NCBI RefSeq assembly: GCF_001645125.1
Contig: NZ_LXKA01000055.1
Span: 62,001-126,000, forward strand
Reading direction: 5' to 3'
DNA length: 64,000 nucleotides
Origin: Paraburkholderia ginsengiterrae
GTDB taxonomy: Bacteria; Pseudomonadota; Gammaproteobacteria; Burkholderiales; Burkholderiaceae
Shown: one piece after another, positions 8,221 to 17,311 of the stretch
Layout of the letters: the number at the start of each line of letters is the position of its first letter
How positions within the stretch are numbered: the stretch's first letter is position 1
Made by a program: the position numbers and the translations under genes
Notes under the pieces: model-generated
Databases searched by the model: none
Told to the model about the DNA's origin: nothing
What the model saw: only the letters and a program-made list of their open reading frames with translations

Positions 8221-8574
8221 ATGAAAGCCTTTACTTGCCTTCTCATCGCCGCCGGTGCTCTTGCCAGCCCTGTAATCAGCTTCGCGCAAAGCAACGCCCC
8301 TCTTACCCGTGCCGAAGTCCGCGCGGATCTGATCCGCGTCGAGCAAGCGGGCTACAGACCGTCGAGTGCCGACGACGAGACCTATCCGGCGGACATTCAG
8401 GCTGCTGAAGCCAAGATTGCAGCTCAAGGCAACCAACAGATGGCAAATGATGCCGTTGGCGGCACAGCGATGTCCGGCACGTCATCCTCCGGTTCACATC
8501 TGCATCTGCCCAAGCCGACACCGTCATCGTGCGTTGGCCCGGTGAGCTACTGCAACATTTTCTTCGGCAGTTGA
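8221..8574 (+). CDS. DUF4148-family secreted small protein, copy 3
   Basis: 117 aa from ATG 8221 behind CAAGGAG. Signal peptide MKAFTCLLIA to SFAQ, core LTRAEVRADLIRVEQAGYRP and YPADIQAAEAKIAAQG, then a low-complexity Gly/Ser linker. The C-terminus is SSCVGPVSYCNIFFGS, the same tail as copy 1. It starts 51 bp after the remnant ending at 8169. Core similarity to copy 2 and tail similarity to copy 1 suggest tandem duplication with shuffling of the tail. Confidence 0.8.
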   Translation: MKAFTCLLIAAGALASPVISFAQSNAPLTRAEVRADLIRVEQAGYRPSSADDETYPADIQAAEAKIAAQGNQQMANDAVGGTAMSGTSSSGSHLHLPKPTPSSCVGPVSYCNIFFGS

Positions 8575-8832
8575 TCGCCCGTTTAACTCGCCCGATGTTG
8601 GGTTCACTCTCGGCGGTTTCCTCCGTACAGGCATCTCTCTCGAATCGTCCTGCATGCCAATTGCGCCGTATTCGCATCACCAGCCACCAATCGCCCGTCA
8701 CAGCCTGCCTTTTCGGTTGTCTGGCGATGCTCCACACCAGCTGGCACGCCAGATTGACCGGCAACGGAGCGTTCTTTTCGTGACCTCTCGGACGCAGTTT
8801 GAATAGCGCGCCGGCCACTTTCTAGCACCAGG

Positions 8833-10113
8833 ATGTCAAACATGTCTTCAACACCGTTTTCACTCCGTCGACGTCATATTCTCGCGGCTTCAGCCTCGGT
8901 AGCCGCCGCAGGCCTGATTCCCGGATCCCTGTTCGCCGCAACCGGCGACGACAGAATCCGCCCGTTCAAGGCCAGCGTGCCGGAAGCCAGTCTTGTCGAG
9001 CTGCGCCGACGGCTCGCCGCCACGCGCTGGCCGGGCAAGGAGACGGTCAAAGACGAGTCCCAGGGTGTGGAACTGAAGCGCATGCAAGCACTTGTCCAGT
9101 ACTGGGCCACCGAATATGACTGGCGCAAAGGCGAGGCAAAACTGAACGCATTGCCTATGTTCATGACCGAAATCGACGGCCTCGACATTCAGTTCATTCA
9201 CGTGCGATCCCGCCACGAACATGCAATGCCGATGATCATGACCCACGGGTGGCCAGGCTCGATCTTCGAAATGTTGAAAGTCATCGCTCCGCTGACCGAT
9301 CCCACCGCGCACGGAGGAAGCGCCGACGACGCATTCCACGTCGTGGTGCCGTCAATACCGGGCTTCGGCTTCTCCGGACGTCCGGAGACGACGGGCTGGG
9401 GTTCGGATCACATTGCGCGCGCCTGGGGCGAATTGATGGCCCGATTGGGCTACACCCGCTTCGTCTCGCAAGGCGGTGACTGTGGATCGGTGATTTCGCA
9501 CCGCATGGCCATGCAAAATGTGAAGGGTTTGATCGGCATACACGTCAACATGCCGGCAACGGTACCTCCCGATATCGCCACATTGCTTACCCTCGGTGAG
9601 CCTGCACCGAGCAGTCTGTCTCCAACGGAGAAGGCCGCATACGACGCGCTCAATGTCTTCTATCGCGACAATGGCGGTTATGCAGCCATGATGGTGACCA
9701 GGCCGCAGACCGTTGGTTATGCCCTGGCGGATTCACCCGTTGGACAGGCGGCCTGGATGTACGACAAGATCTCTCAATGGACCTATAGCGGCGGCGTACC
9801 GGAACGGGTACTCACCCGTGATGAAATACTCGACGATATATCGCTCTACTGGCTCACAGATAGTGCGACATCCGCAGCCCAGATCTATTGGGAAGACCAT
9901 TCCAACAACTTCAATGCGGTGAATATTTCCCTGCCTGCTGCGGTGTCGGTGTTCCCCGGCGAGATCTATCGCGCACCGCGAAGCTGGACGGAGCGCAGCT
10001 ATCACAACCTCATTTATTTCAACGAGGTCAACAACGGTGGTCACTTCGCGGCATGGGAGCAGCCCGAGCTCTTCAGTCGCGAGGTCCGGGCTGCGTTCAG
10101 ATCGCTGCGCTAA
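8833..10113 (+). CDS. Tat-exported epoxide hydrolase-like protein (EHN domain)
   Basis: 426 aa from ATG 8833 (ATG 8842 is an alternative). A twin-arginine signal (LRRRHILAA, then a hydrophobic run to LFAA near 36) precedes the epoxide-hydrolase N-terminal domain (about 41-150: RPFKASVPEASLVELRRRLA, TRWPG). The alpha/beta hydrolase fold follows with HGWPG near 139, nucleophile Asp about 216 in QGGDCGSV and catalytic His about 404 in NNGGHFAAWEQP. Related proteins open epoxides by an Asp ester intermediate. Export by Tat is unusual for the family and fits the tatABC genes 86 bp downstream. Substrate unknown. Confidence 0.85.
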   Translation: MSNMSSTPFSLRRRHILAASASVAAAGLIPGSLFAATGDDRIRPFKASVPEASLVELRRRLAATRWPGKETVKDESQGVELKRMQALVQYWATEYDWRKGEAKLNALPMFMTEIDGLDIQFIHVRSRHEHAMPMIMTHGWPGSIFEMLKVIAPLTDPTAHGGSADDAFHVVVPSIPGFGFSGRPETTGWGSDHIARAWGELMARLGYTRFVSQGGDCGSVISHRMAMQNVKGLIGIHVNMPATVPPDIATLLTLGEPAPSSLSPTEKAAYDALNVFYRDNGGYAAMMVTRPQTVGYALADSPVGQAAWMYDKISQWTYSGGVPERVLTRDEILDDISLYWLTDSATSAAQIYWEDHSNNFNAVNISLPAAVSVFPGEIYRAPRSWTERSYHNLIYFNEVNNGGHFAAWEQPELFSREVRAAFRSLR

Positions 10114-10199
10114 TTCGCTTCCATTTCAGAAGCCGCCTTGACAAGGCCAGTAGCAACATCTGAAACCTGGGGCGGCGCAATCAGAGAGAGTTTTCAAAC

Positions 10200-10427
10200 A
10201 TGGGGTCGTTGAGTATTTGGCATTGGATGATCGTTCTCCTTATCGTGGCGCTTGTCTTTGGCACGAAGAAGCTGCGCAACATCGGCGGCGATCTGGGTAG
10301 CGCAGTCAAGGGGTTCAAGGAAGGCCTGGCCGAAGGTGAAACTACAGAAAGGCAGCGAGGGTTGCCTCATAACGACGTCGTTGACATTGAAACAAAGAAC
10401 ATCACGCGTTCGGGCGAATACCGGTAG
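10200..10427 (+). CDS. tatA: Tat translocase subunit TatA
   Basis: 75 aa. One N-terminal membrane helix ([14 protein letters not shown]) followed by the FG hinge (FGTKKL) and an amphipathic helix ([17 protein letters not shown]), the standard TatA architecture. TatA multimers form the size-fitted passage for folded proteins. First gene of a tatA-tatB-tatC order on the plus strand, starting 86 bp after a gene encoding a Tat cargo. Confidence 0.92.
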   Translation: MGSLSIWHWMIVLLIVALVFGTKKLRNIGGDLGSAVKGFKEGLAEGETTERQRGLPHNDVVDIETKNITRSGEYR

Positions 10428-10508
10428 GTAGCGGACCAGCTTCACGGTCCATTTCAGATCACTACGGTCCTGGCCGTACCTCTTGCCGATTTCTGGAGCT
10501 TTGATTCC

Positions 10509-11045
10509 ATGCTGGACCTCGGGTTGACCAAAATGGCACTGATCGGCGTCGTCGCCCTCGTAGTGCTTGGACCGAAGCGCTTGCCTGGCGTTGCGCGAAC
10601 GGCGGGCGCACTGTTCGGCCGCGCACAACGGTATATCGACGACGTCAAGGCGGAAATCGCCCGAGAGATTGAAGTCGACAGTGTGAGGGGGATGCTCGCC
10701 GGGATTGAGACAGCGGCGTTGGATGTCGAGAACAAGGTTCACGACGTCATGCGCCAGCAGGAAAGCGAGCTCAACGATGCATGGAAATCGGGCACGTCGA
10801 CGTCGGACAGTGTGGCATGCGTCAAAGATCCAGATCTGACGCCCGCCTATGGTGATACCTCAAGTGTCCTCACGGGCATCAGCAACGCGTCGCAAACGAA
10901 ACGCAGGAACTGGCGCGCCAGGCAGGCGGCTATTCCGAGCTGGTACAAGCACGCCAGAGTGCGCAAAACGAGCCTGACCTCGGGGGCGTCGCGAACGGCA
11001 TGGGGTATTCCTGGGACGATGCGCCGCCGTGCGTGGTTCTTCTAA
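10509..11045 (+). CDS. tatB: Tat translocase subunit TatB
   Basis: 178 aa with GGAG upstream of ATG 10509. N-terminal membrane helix (LTKMALIGVVALVVLGPKRLP) with the conserved GPKRLP turn and Glu/Lys-rich amphipathic helix (RYIDDVKAEIAREIEVD), as in TatB, which receives twin-arginine signals together with TatC. The C-terminal 90 residues are poorly conserved and rich in Ser, Thr and Arg. It sits between tatA (81 bp upstream) and tatC (70 bp downstream). Confidence 0.9.
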   Translation: MLDLGLTKMALIGVVALVVLGPKRLPGVARTAGALFGRAQRYIDDVKAEIAREIEVDSVRGMLAGIETAALDVENKVHDVMRQQESELNDAWKSGTSTSDSVACVKDPDLTPAYGDTSSVLTGISNASQTKRRNWRARQAAIPSWYKHARVRKTSLTSGASRTAWGIPGTMRRRAWFF

Positions 11046-11115
11046 TACCTTGCCACGCTTTCAGTTTGCATTGGCCCACTTTTCTTCCATCGATGATTCC
11101 TGGCGGAGGCCTGGC

Positions 11116-11862
11116 ATGAGTAACCTGCAACACATTGGAAGCGAGCCAGTCGAAGAGACGTTGATCTCACACCTGGTCGAACTACGTAACCGGATCATCC
11201 GCGCGGGCGCCTCAGTGGTCTTCGTGTTCATCGGACTGGTCTACTGGGCCCCCAATATCTTCCGGCTGCTGGCCCATCCGCTGATGCAAAACTTGCCGCC
11301 GGACGGCAAGCTGATTGTCACCGACGTCACCGGCTCGTTCTTCGTCCCGATGAAAGTCACCATGATGGTCGCGCTCGTCATCGCACTGCCCGTCGTGCTG
11401 TACCAAATCTGGGCGTTTATCGCTCCGGGGCTTTATCGACACGAGAGAAAGCTCGTCGTGCCGCTGGTCGGCAGCAGCTACGCGCTGTTTCTGTGCGGAA
11501 TGGCATTCGCGTATTTCGTTGTGTTTCCCACCATTTTTCGTGTGATGGCGCATTACAACGCCCCACTTGGGGTCGAAATGACGACGGATATCGATAAATA
11601 TGTGGGTCTCGTCCTCACCATGTTTCTGGCATTTGGCGTGACGTTCGAGGTGCCGATCATCGTGGTGATCCTCGCGCGAATGGGGATCGTGACGGTGAAG
11701 AAGTTGCGCCAGATCCGGCCGTATGTGTTTGTCGGTGCATTCGCAATTTCCGCGGTGATGACGCCGCCCGATGTGTTCTCCCAGCTGATTCTCGCCTTCC
11801 CGCTGGTCATTCTCTACGAGGTCGGCATCATTGCAGCCAGGATAGGCTCACACAAAGGATAG
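11116..11862 (+). CDS. tatC: Tat translocase subunit TatC
   Basis: 248 aa. ATG 11116 is chosen because GGCGGAGG lies upstream and the protein begins just ahead of the conserved LISHLVELRNRIIRA segment; the longer frame from 11029 overlaps tatB. Six membrane segments are visible, with the FxxP region (SFFVPMKV), FAYFVVFP and the late MTPPDVFSQ motif. TatC is the signal-recognition core of the translocon. The operon is not beside hisI/hisE-type genes, the usual housekeeping location in beta-proteobacteria, so it may be an additional copy. Confidence 0.93.
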   Translation: MSNLQHIGSEPVEETLISHLVELRNRIIRAGASVVFVFIGLVYWAPNIFRLLAHPLMQNLPPDGKLIVTDVTGSFFVPMKVTMMVALVIALPVVLYQIWAFIAPGLYRHERKLVVPLVGSSYALFLCGMAFAYFVVFPTIFRVMAHYNAPLGVEMTTDIDKYVGLVLTMFLAFGVTFEVPIIVVILARMGIVTVKKLRQIRPYVFVGAFAISAVMTPPDVFSQLILAFPLVILYEVGIIAARIGSHKG

Positions 11863-11990
11863 TTGACGGCCGGATCCAAATGGTCTATCAGCTAGTCTTG
11901 GTCGAAACAACGAGTTTCGAGTTTGGATTCAAAGAGGCCGTTCATACGTGGAAGCGGGTTGGCGACCCAGCCAGACAGAGGAGAGATTCA

Positions 11991-12347
11991 ATGCGAACCG
12001 TCTCGACATATGTCATGCAGGCACTCTTCGATCGCGGTGGCCTAAAGGCGGGATTCGAACACATCAGGAATCTGGTAATTGCCACCATCCTCATCGCGGC
12101 AGGCTTCGAAGCGGTAAAACGCTTCGATACGATCGACCTGCCTGGCTTGTCCGATCCCGTAATTGCGGGTTACGTGGTAGCTGGAACAGGATGCATACTC
12201 GTGGCGCTCAACTTTCTGGACGGGCTGCGCAAGCTATCGCGATTGCGATGGCACTATGCGCTACAGGCTGTACTGGGCATCGGCTATCTGTTCTTTTCAG
12301 TTCGAATCGTCCAGCTGATCATCTATTTCCGGTCTCACAGTTGTTAG
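11991..12347 (+). CDS. Small integral membrane protein, function unknown
   Basis: 118 aa from ATG 11991, which has AGAGGAGAG upstream; the frame is open further upstream but without a better start. About three hydrophobic segments: LVIATILIAAGFEAV, VIAGYVVAGTGCILVAL and LQAVLGIGYLFFSVRIVQLII. The N-terminal 25 residues are polar. I do not recognise the family; a PsiE-like membrane protein is one weak possibility. It lies 128 bp after tatC on the same strand. Confidence 0.6.
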   Translation: MRTVSTYVMQALFDRGGLKAGFEHIRNLVIATILIAAGFEAVKRFDTIDLPGLSDPVIAGYVVAGTGCILVALNFLDGLRKLSRLRWHYALQAVLGIGYLFFSVRIVQLIIYFRSHSC

Positions 12348-12422
12348 ATTTCGGCGCCCCGGCGAATGAGCATTGTGGGGTGCCCGCGGCAGGAGCGCAT
12401 CAGGCAAAATACCCGTGAAAGC

Positions 12423-12440
12423 ATCGGACCAAGGTCCTAT
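12423..12440. promoter_or_regulatory. Palindrome related to ATAGGAC-N4-GTCCTAT (site 1)
   Basis: ATCGGAC-CAAG-GTCCTAT: a 7-bp inverted repeat with one mismatch and a 4-base spacer, in the gap between the small membrane protein and gltS, 171 bp before the gltS start. The same pattern recurs at 24278, 24791 and 27488. The form resembles binding sites of NarL/FixJ-type response regulators, such as the DosR box. Confidence 0.55.
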
Positions 12441-12610
12441 TGCTTGTGCCAGGCCGCGTGACAAAATCGACCCAGGTCTATCGCCTGGCGTTGCGCCCTC
12501 GTCAGGTGCCGACTTTGTCACTCGTGACACCCGCGCATAGCAGATTGCGATTGACGGCAGAGTCGCTGCGTCCTGCCTAGTGCATTTTCCGGTGACCGGA
12601 GAAGAATATC

Positions 12611-13813
12611 GTGAACCTCGACACGCTGGAAACGCTGACGGCCGCATGCCTCGTGCTGCTGCTCGGGCGGCAAATACTGGCCCGAGCGCGAATTCTGCGC
12701 ACCTACAGCATTCCGGAACCAGTCGTTGGGGGACTGCTCGTCGCGTTGCTGATCTTCGCGCTGCGCAGCCTCTCGCACATCGAGGTGCGCTTTGACACCG
12801 CCCTTCAAACGCCGCTGATGTTCGCCTTCTTTGCCACTATCGGTCTGAACGCTGATCTGGCGGCGCTGAAATCCGGCGGGCGTGCAATGATCGTCTTTCT
12901 CGGCGTCGTGGTCGGCTTGCTTGTCATGCAGGACGCGCTCGGTATCGTCCTCGCCTGGGCATTGGGGCAAGAGCGCATTCTCGGTTTGCTCGGAGCGTCG
13001 GTGACGCTCTCGGGCGGCCATGGCACAGGCGCCGCGTGGGCCAAGGTGTTCGCCGAACGTCACGGTCTCGCGGCGGCGACGGAGATCGCCATTGCTTGCG
13101 CCACCTTCGGCCTGATACTCGGTGGCTTGATCGGCGGCCCGGTCGCGCGTTTCCTGATTACGCACTATCGTCTGGTCCCCAGCCAGCAATCCGGCGACGA
13201 CGCAAGCGCCGCCGGTTTCGAGCAGCCCAAGGCGGTTCGCCCGGTCACGGCGGACGCCGTCATCGAAACCATCGCGTTGATTGCGGTTTGCCTCGCCGTC
13301 GGCTCGGTGCTCGCGTCCTGGTCGAACGGCACGGCGATCGAGTTGCCCGCCTTCGTGTGGGTGCTGTTCGTAGGTGTCGTGTTGCGCAATGTGCTCGCCA
13401 TACGCGGCTGGTACGCGGTTTCCGAACTCGCCGTGTCGATGCTGGGCAACGTCAGCCTCAGTCTCTTTCTCGCGATGGCGCTGATGAGCCTGCGCTTATG
13501 GGACCTGGCCTCGCTTGCGCTGCCCCTGCTCGCGATCCTGGCCATACAGTCGATCGCGATGGCTGCCTATGCGATGTTCGTGACCTTTCGCGCCATGGGC
13601 CGCAACTATGACGCGGCGGTCCTGGCCGCCGGGCATTGCGGTTTCGGCCTCGGCGCCACGCCGACCGCAATCGCCAACATGCAAGCCATCACCGAGCGGT
13701 TTGGCCCGTCCCATCTGGCATTTCTGGTCGTGCCGATGGTAGGCGCGTTCTTCATCGATATCGCTAACGCGATCGTCATCAAACTGTTCCTGCTGCTGCC
13801 GATTTATGGATAG
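12611..13813 (+). CDS. gltS: Sodium/glutamate symporter GltS
   Basis: 400 aa, starting at GTG 12611 with GGAGAAG upstream. N-terminus MNLDTLETLTAACLVLLLGR, the IPEPVVGGL motif, the gas-rich SGGHGTGAAWAKVF segment and a second inverted-repeat counterpart near GHCGFGLGATPTAIANM are the hallmarks of the ESS/GltS family. It has ten or more membrane segments and normal family length. It imports glutamate with Na+ at the inner membrane. Convergent with pqiC, 36 bp apart. Confidence 0.92.
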   Translation: MNLDTLETLTAACLVLLLGRQILARARILRTYSIPEPVVGGLLVALLIFALRSLSHIEVRFDTALQTPLMFAFFATIGLNADLAALKSGGRAMIVFLGVVVGLLVMQDALGIVLAWALGQERILGLLGASVTLSGGHGTGAAWAKVFAERHGLAAATEIAIACATFGLILGGLIGGPVARFLITHYRLVPSQQSGDDASAAGFEQPKAVRPVTADAVIETIALIAVCLAVGSVLASWSNGTAIELPAFVWVLFVGVVLRNVLAIRGWYAVSELAVSMLGNVSLSLFLAMALMSLRLWDLASLALPLLAILAIQSIAMAAYAMFVTFRAMGRNYDAAVLAAGHCGFGLGATPTAIANMQAITERFGPSHLAFLVVPMVGAFFIDIANAIVIKLFLLLPIYG

Positions 13814-13849
13814 TTTCCTGCGCTGCACTCGTGGGACGAGAACCGCATT

Positions 13850-14440
13850 TCATTGAGCCAGGCTCGTGCGAATGGCCGACGCGATATCGCGGCTCACTGC
13901 CGCAAGCGCACGATCGTGAGCCGCGATGAGGCCGTCATAGCCCTGACCCTGCACGGGTTCGTGTTCGAGCGAGCGTCCCGTGACAGGCACGGACTTCTTC
14001 GGCGGCCACACCGTCCACTGCGCTTCGATGGTAACCGCGTCGCCCGGCATCGAGTCGAAACGTATGACATCGACGCGCACGCGCCATGCCGGCGGCACAT
14101 CGGAGCCGGTATCGAACACGCTCGTGCGTTCCGAGCCAAGCAATGCGCCCAGGTCCGCAGCGACTACGCGCGCGATATCGCCTTTCAACGGCTCGGCCCA
14201 GCGCGCGAATTCGTCGAGCGACACCTGGTTGCCGGCAACCCGCGTGACGATCTGCGGACGGTCGACCAGATCCGGAATCGTGACCGGATTGACGACGACA
14301 CGAAGCGGCATGGGGCCCCCGGCGTTCGTCAACGTCGCATCCGGTTTGAGCGTGTAGAAACGTGCGGTCGGCGAGCTGCCACAACCGCCGAGTAGCGAGG
14401 CCATCAGAACGACAGCCATGAGGGAGGGGATACGCGTCAC
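13850..14440 (-). CDS. pqiC: PqiC-type outer-membrane lipoprotein
   Basis: 196 aa from GTG 14440, whose GTGA overlaps the stop of pqiB by 4 bp, indicating translational coupling. A lipoprotein signal ends at LLGGC (Cys20). The PqiC/YmbA domain (ABC-type transport auxiliary, DUF330) follows: FYTLKPDA, then VNPVTIPDLVDRPQIVTR and FARWAEPLKGDIARVVAADL. In E. coli the homologue sits in the outer membrane and binds the PqiB needle. Last gene of the RND-pqi operon. Confidence 0.88.
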   Translation of the reverse strand: MTRIPSLMAVVLMASLLGGCGSSPTARFYTLKPDATLTNAGGPMPLRVVVNPVTIPDLVDRPQIVTRVAGNQVSLDEFARWAEPLKGDIARVVAADLGALLGSERTSVFDTGSDVPPAWRVRVDVIRFDSMPGDAVTIEAQWTVWPPKKSVPVTGRSLEHEPVQGQGYDGLIAAHDRALAAVSRDIASAIRTSLAQ

Positions 14441-16047
14441 GGCTGGGTCTCCTGCGACTTTCCGCGAAGCAACGCCTCCGGATGCCGCTCCAGATAGTCT
14501 GCAAGGGTGCGGAAGGCCGCAGCCGTGCGCGCCAGTTCCTGCATCGCGTCGCTGGTGTTCTGCTGCAGCGTCGAGCCCGGCTGCAGCGCGTTGTTGGCCG
14601 TATCGAGCGCCGCATGCGCCGCTGTCAAGGTGCCCTGTGCCTGCGGGACGATCTCGGTGTCGAGATGATTGAGCAGCGCGTTCGCGCTTGCCAGCGTTTG
14701 CTGCGTATTCTTGCCGATCGCCTCGAACGGGATCGAGTTCAGTTTCGCCACGAGTTGCGTGACGTTGTCCTGCAAGCGTTGCAAGTTGCCGGGAATCGTT
14801 GGCAGCTCCGGAGGCGACGAGTCCCAGTTGACCATGGCTTTCGGCGCATCCGGGAAGAAGTCCGCAGCCAGGTACAGTTGCCCGGTCAGCAGGTTGCCGG
14901 TTCTTAGCTGGAAGCGCAAGCCCTTCTCGACAAGGCGGTCGGCGAGCGCGTGAGGGTCATTGCTCAGGCGGCCACCTGCGTTGGCCCGGTAACGGGAGGT
15001 GAAGAGTTCAGGATACAGGTTGAATTCCACAGGTATGGAAAACTTTTCGGCCTTCGGATCGAAGCGCGTATAGATCGCCGTCACTTCGCCAATCACGATG
15101 CCGCGGAAATCGACGGGTGCACCTACCGTCAGGCCACGCACCGATTCGTTGAAGTTGGCCACATACCTCACCACGATGTGGTGGTGCACCTTCATCGCCT
15201 CGGTCCGGTCCTCAAACAGCGTGAAGGTCGAGCCGCCGATTGCGACGGTCGTATCGCGCGCATCGGGCGGCGACTCGAACGCGACACCGCCGATCATGAT
15301 CGATATCAGCGACTGCGTCTCGACACGCACGCCATTCGATCCCACCGTCACGTCTACGCCGCTCGCGTGCCAGAAGCGAGTGTCCCCGAGCACGAACCTG
15401 TCGTACGGCGCATTGATGAACACGCGCAGCGTTACGCCGCTGCCGTCCGGATCGAGCTTGTAGCCGGAGATCCGCCCGACCTGCAGCCGGCGGAAGAACA
15501 CGGGTGAGCCGATGTCGAGTGAGCCCATGTCCGAGCTCTTCAGGATGAATTCGCGGCCGGGCACGTCGCTCTCGATCACCGGCGGGACTTCGAGCCCGAT
15601 GTAGTCGCGCCGCTCGGCCTTCGAGTTTCCGAAGTCCATCCCGATGTACGAGCCGGACAGGAGCGTGCCGATCCCGGACACCGTCCCGCCCGAAATGCGC
15701 GGACGCACGACCCAGAAGCGCGTGTTCTCGACCAGCATGTCGCTCGCATCCTTATTGATGTCCGCGGTCGCGACGACACGCGTGTGGTCGGGCGTAAGCG
15801 TCACCCTCTTGATGAGGCCGATGTCGACGTTCTTGAACTTGATCTTCGTCTTGCCCGCCTCGAGCCCTTCGGCGGTTGCGAAGCTGATCGTGATCGTCGG
15901 CCCCTTGTCGATGACGGCCTTGACCGCGAGCCATCCGCCAATCAGGACCGCGAGGATCGGCACGAGCCACACGACCTGCAGGCGCCAGCGCGAGCGCGGC
16001 ACGGCACGGGCGTCGGGGAGGTCAGGCTTCTGCTCGGTTCCTGGCAT
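14437..16047 (-). CDS. pqiB: PqiB, MCE-domain intermembrane transport protein
   Basis: 536 aa, close to the usual PqiB length. One N-terminal membrane helix (LQVVWLVPILAVLIGGWLAV), then three MCE/MlaD domains. Each shows a TIxFxxAxGLxAGKTKIKFKNVDIG-type start: about 50-140, 165-260 and 290-400. A long alpha-helical C-terminus (about 430-530) can form the periplasm-spanning needle. MCE rings carry lipids between inner and outer membranes. The start overlaps pqiA by 26 bp. Confidence 0.92.
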   Translation of the reverse strand: MPGTEQKPDLPDARAVPRSRWRLQVVWLVPILAVLIGGWLAVKAVIDKGPTITISFATAEGLEAGKTKIKFKNVDIGLIKRVTLTPDHTRVVATADINKDASDMLVENTRFWVVRPRISGGTVSGIGTLLSGSYIGMDFGNSKAERRDYIGLEVPPVIESDVPGREFILKSSDMGSLDIGSPVFFRRLQVGRISGYKLDPDGSGVTLRVFINAPYDRFVLGDTRFWHASGVDVTVGSNGVRVETQSLISIMIGGVAFESPPDARDTTVAIGGSTFTLFEDRTEAMKVHHHIVVRYVANFNESVRGLTVGAPVDFRGIVIGEVTAIYTRFDPKAEKFSIPVEFNLYPELFTSRYRANAGGRLSNDPHALADRLVEKGLRFQLRTGNLLTGQLYLAADFFPDAPKAMVNWDSSPPELPTIPGNLQRLQDNVTQLVAKLNSIPFEAIGKNTQQTLASANALLNHLDTEIVPQAQGTLTAAHAALDTANNALQPGSTLQQNTSDAMQELARTAAAFRTLADYLERHPEALLRGKSQETQP

Positions 16048-17311
16048 CGTCTTGCTCCGCTTCGTCCCACATCAGGCGTGGGTCGAACGTCATTGCGGCG
16101 AACATCGTGAGCACCACGACCGCCCCAAACGCGATCGCCGCGTTGCCGGCCTGGATCGTCGCGAGCGCCTGGAACTGCACCAGTGCGACGAGCATCGTGA
16201 TCACGTAGATGTCGAGCATCGACCAGCGCCCGACAAATTCGACGATCCGGTAGATGCGCGTGCGCTCGGCGAGGTACCAGCGCGAGCGCCGCTGCGTGGA
16301 GAGCGTCAGATAGACGAGCGCCAGGATTTTCAGCATCGGCACGGCAATGCTCGCGACGAACACGACGATCGCGAGCGACCAGGAGCCCGAGGTCCACAGA
16401 TACACCACGCCGGAAAGTATCGTGTCGTTCTCGGCGCCGAAGAGCGAGTTCGTGTACATCACCGGCAGCACGTTTGCCGGGATGTACATCACCATCGCGG
16501 CAATCAGGAAGGCCCAGGTGCGCGAGAGGCTCGCGGGCTTGCGCAGGTGCATCGTCGCGCCGCAGCGCGGGCAGAAGGACGCGTGCGCGTGCGCCGGCAC
16601 CCTGGCGAGCAACCCGCAGTCGTGACACAGCGCGAGGCCGCATTGTGCGGCGGTGAGCGCGCCTTGCGGCAATGACTCATCAAGCGCCGGCTCCGCGTCC
16701 TTGTGCTCGACGGCGGCAACACGGGACCACAGAACGTGCGTATCGAACGCGGCACCCGCGGCCGCGAGTATCAGCATCAGCGCGCCGAACGACCACAGCG
16801 CCGGGCCCACCACCACGCTCGCGATCCGTGACAGCTTCACGAGCGCAACCAGCAAGCCGAGGATCAGCACTTCGGTCATACCCCACGGCTGGCACAGATG
16901 GCACAGCCGGAATACGAACGGCCCGCCCCAGGGCACGCGGTCGTACTTCAGCGGCACCAGCATCCACAGCATGCTCACGGTCTGCAGGATCGGCATCAGC
17001 ACCGTGGTCGCGAAGACGAGGCCGGCGATCGGCCACTTGCCGTCCTGGTAAAGCACATGCACCGCGCCGAGCAGCGTCGTTTCGACGATCGTCCCGTTGA
17101 CTGCCAGACCCACGATCGGATACACGTTCGAAATCGCGAATAGCACGACCGCCGCGAGCGAGAATGCGAGCGCGCGCTCGAGGCCGTTGGGGAGGTTCCG
17201 GTACAACTGCGCCCGGCAGCGCCGGCAACACAGCACGCCGCCCTCGGGCACGGGCACCTCGCGTTGCAGGAGGTCGCACTCGTGGCACGCGATGAGGTTT
17301 CCGCGGCTCAT
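16022..17311 (-). CDS. pqiA: Paraquat-inducible protein A (PqiA) family membrane protein
   Basis: 429 aa. ATG 17311 is chosen because it begins the first zinc-ribbon (ACHECDLLQ then CCRRC); the longer frame is a shadow of the upstream gene. Two repeated halves each carry a four-Cys ribbon (second: LCHDCGLLAR then CPRCGAT) and about four membrane helices with the conserved VYPIVGLAVNG/NVLPVMYTNS motif. PqiA is the inner-membrane partner of PqiB. It overlaps the outer-membrane efflux gene by 4 bp at its start. Confidence 0.92.
   Translation of the reverse strand: MSRGNLIACHECDLLQREVPVPEGGVLCCRRCRAQLYRNLPNGLERALAFSLAAVVLFAISNVYPIVGLAVNGTIVETTLLGAVHVLYQDGKWPIAGLVFATTVLMPILQTVSMLWMLVPLKYDRVPWGGPFVFRLCHLCQPWGMTEVLILGLLVALVKLSRIASVVVGPALWSFGALMLILAAAGAAFDTHVLWSRVAAVEHKDAEPALDESLPQGALTAAQCGLALCHDCGLLARVPAHAHASFCPRCGATMHLRKPASLSRTWAFLIAAMVMYIPANVLPVMYTNSLFGAENDTILSGVVYLWTSGSWSLAIVVFVASIAVPMLKILALVYLTLSTQRRSRWYLAERTRIYRIVEFVGRWSMLDIYVITMLVALVQFQALATIQAGNAAIAFGAVVVLTMFAAMTFDPRLMWDEAEQDDARNRAEA

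Noticed and set aside
10870-11115. Earlier tatC start at 11029
   Set aside because: It would overlap tatB and add 29 residues not typical of TatC; ATG 11116 has a better ribosome site and matches the family start.
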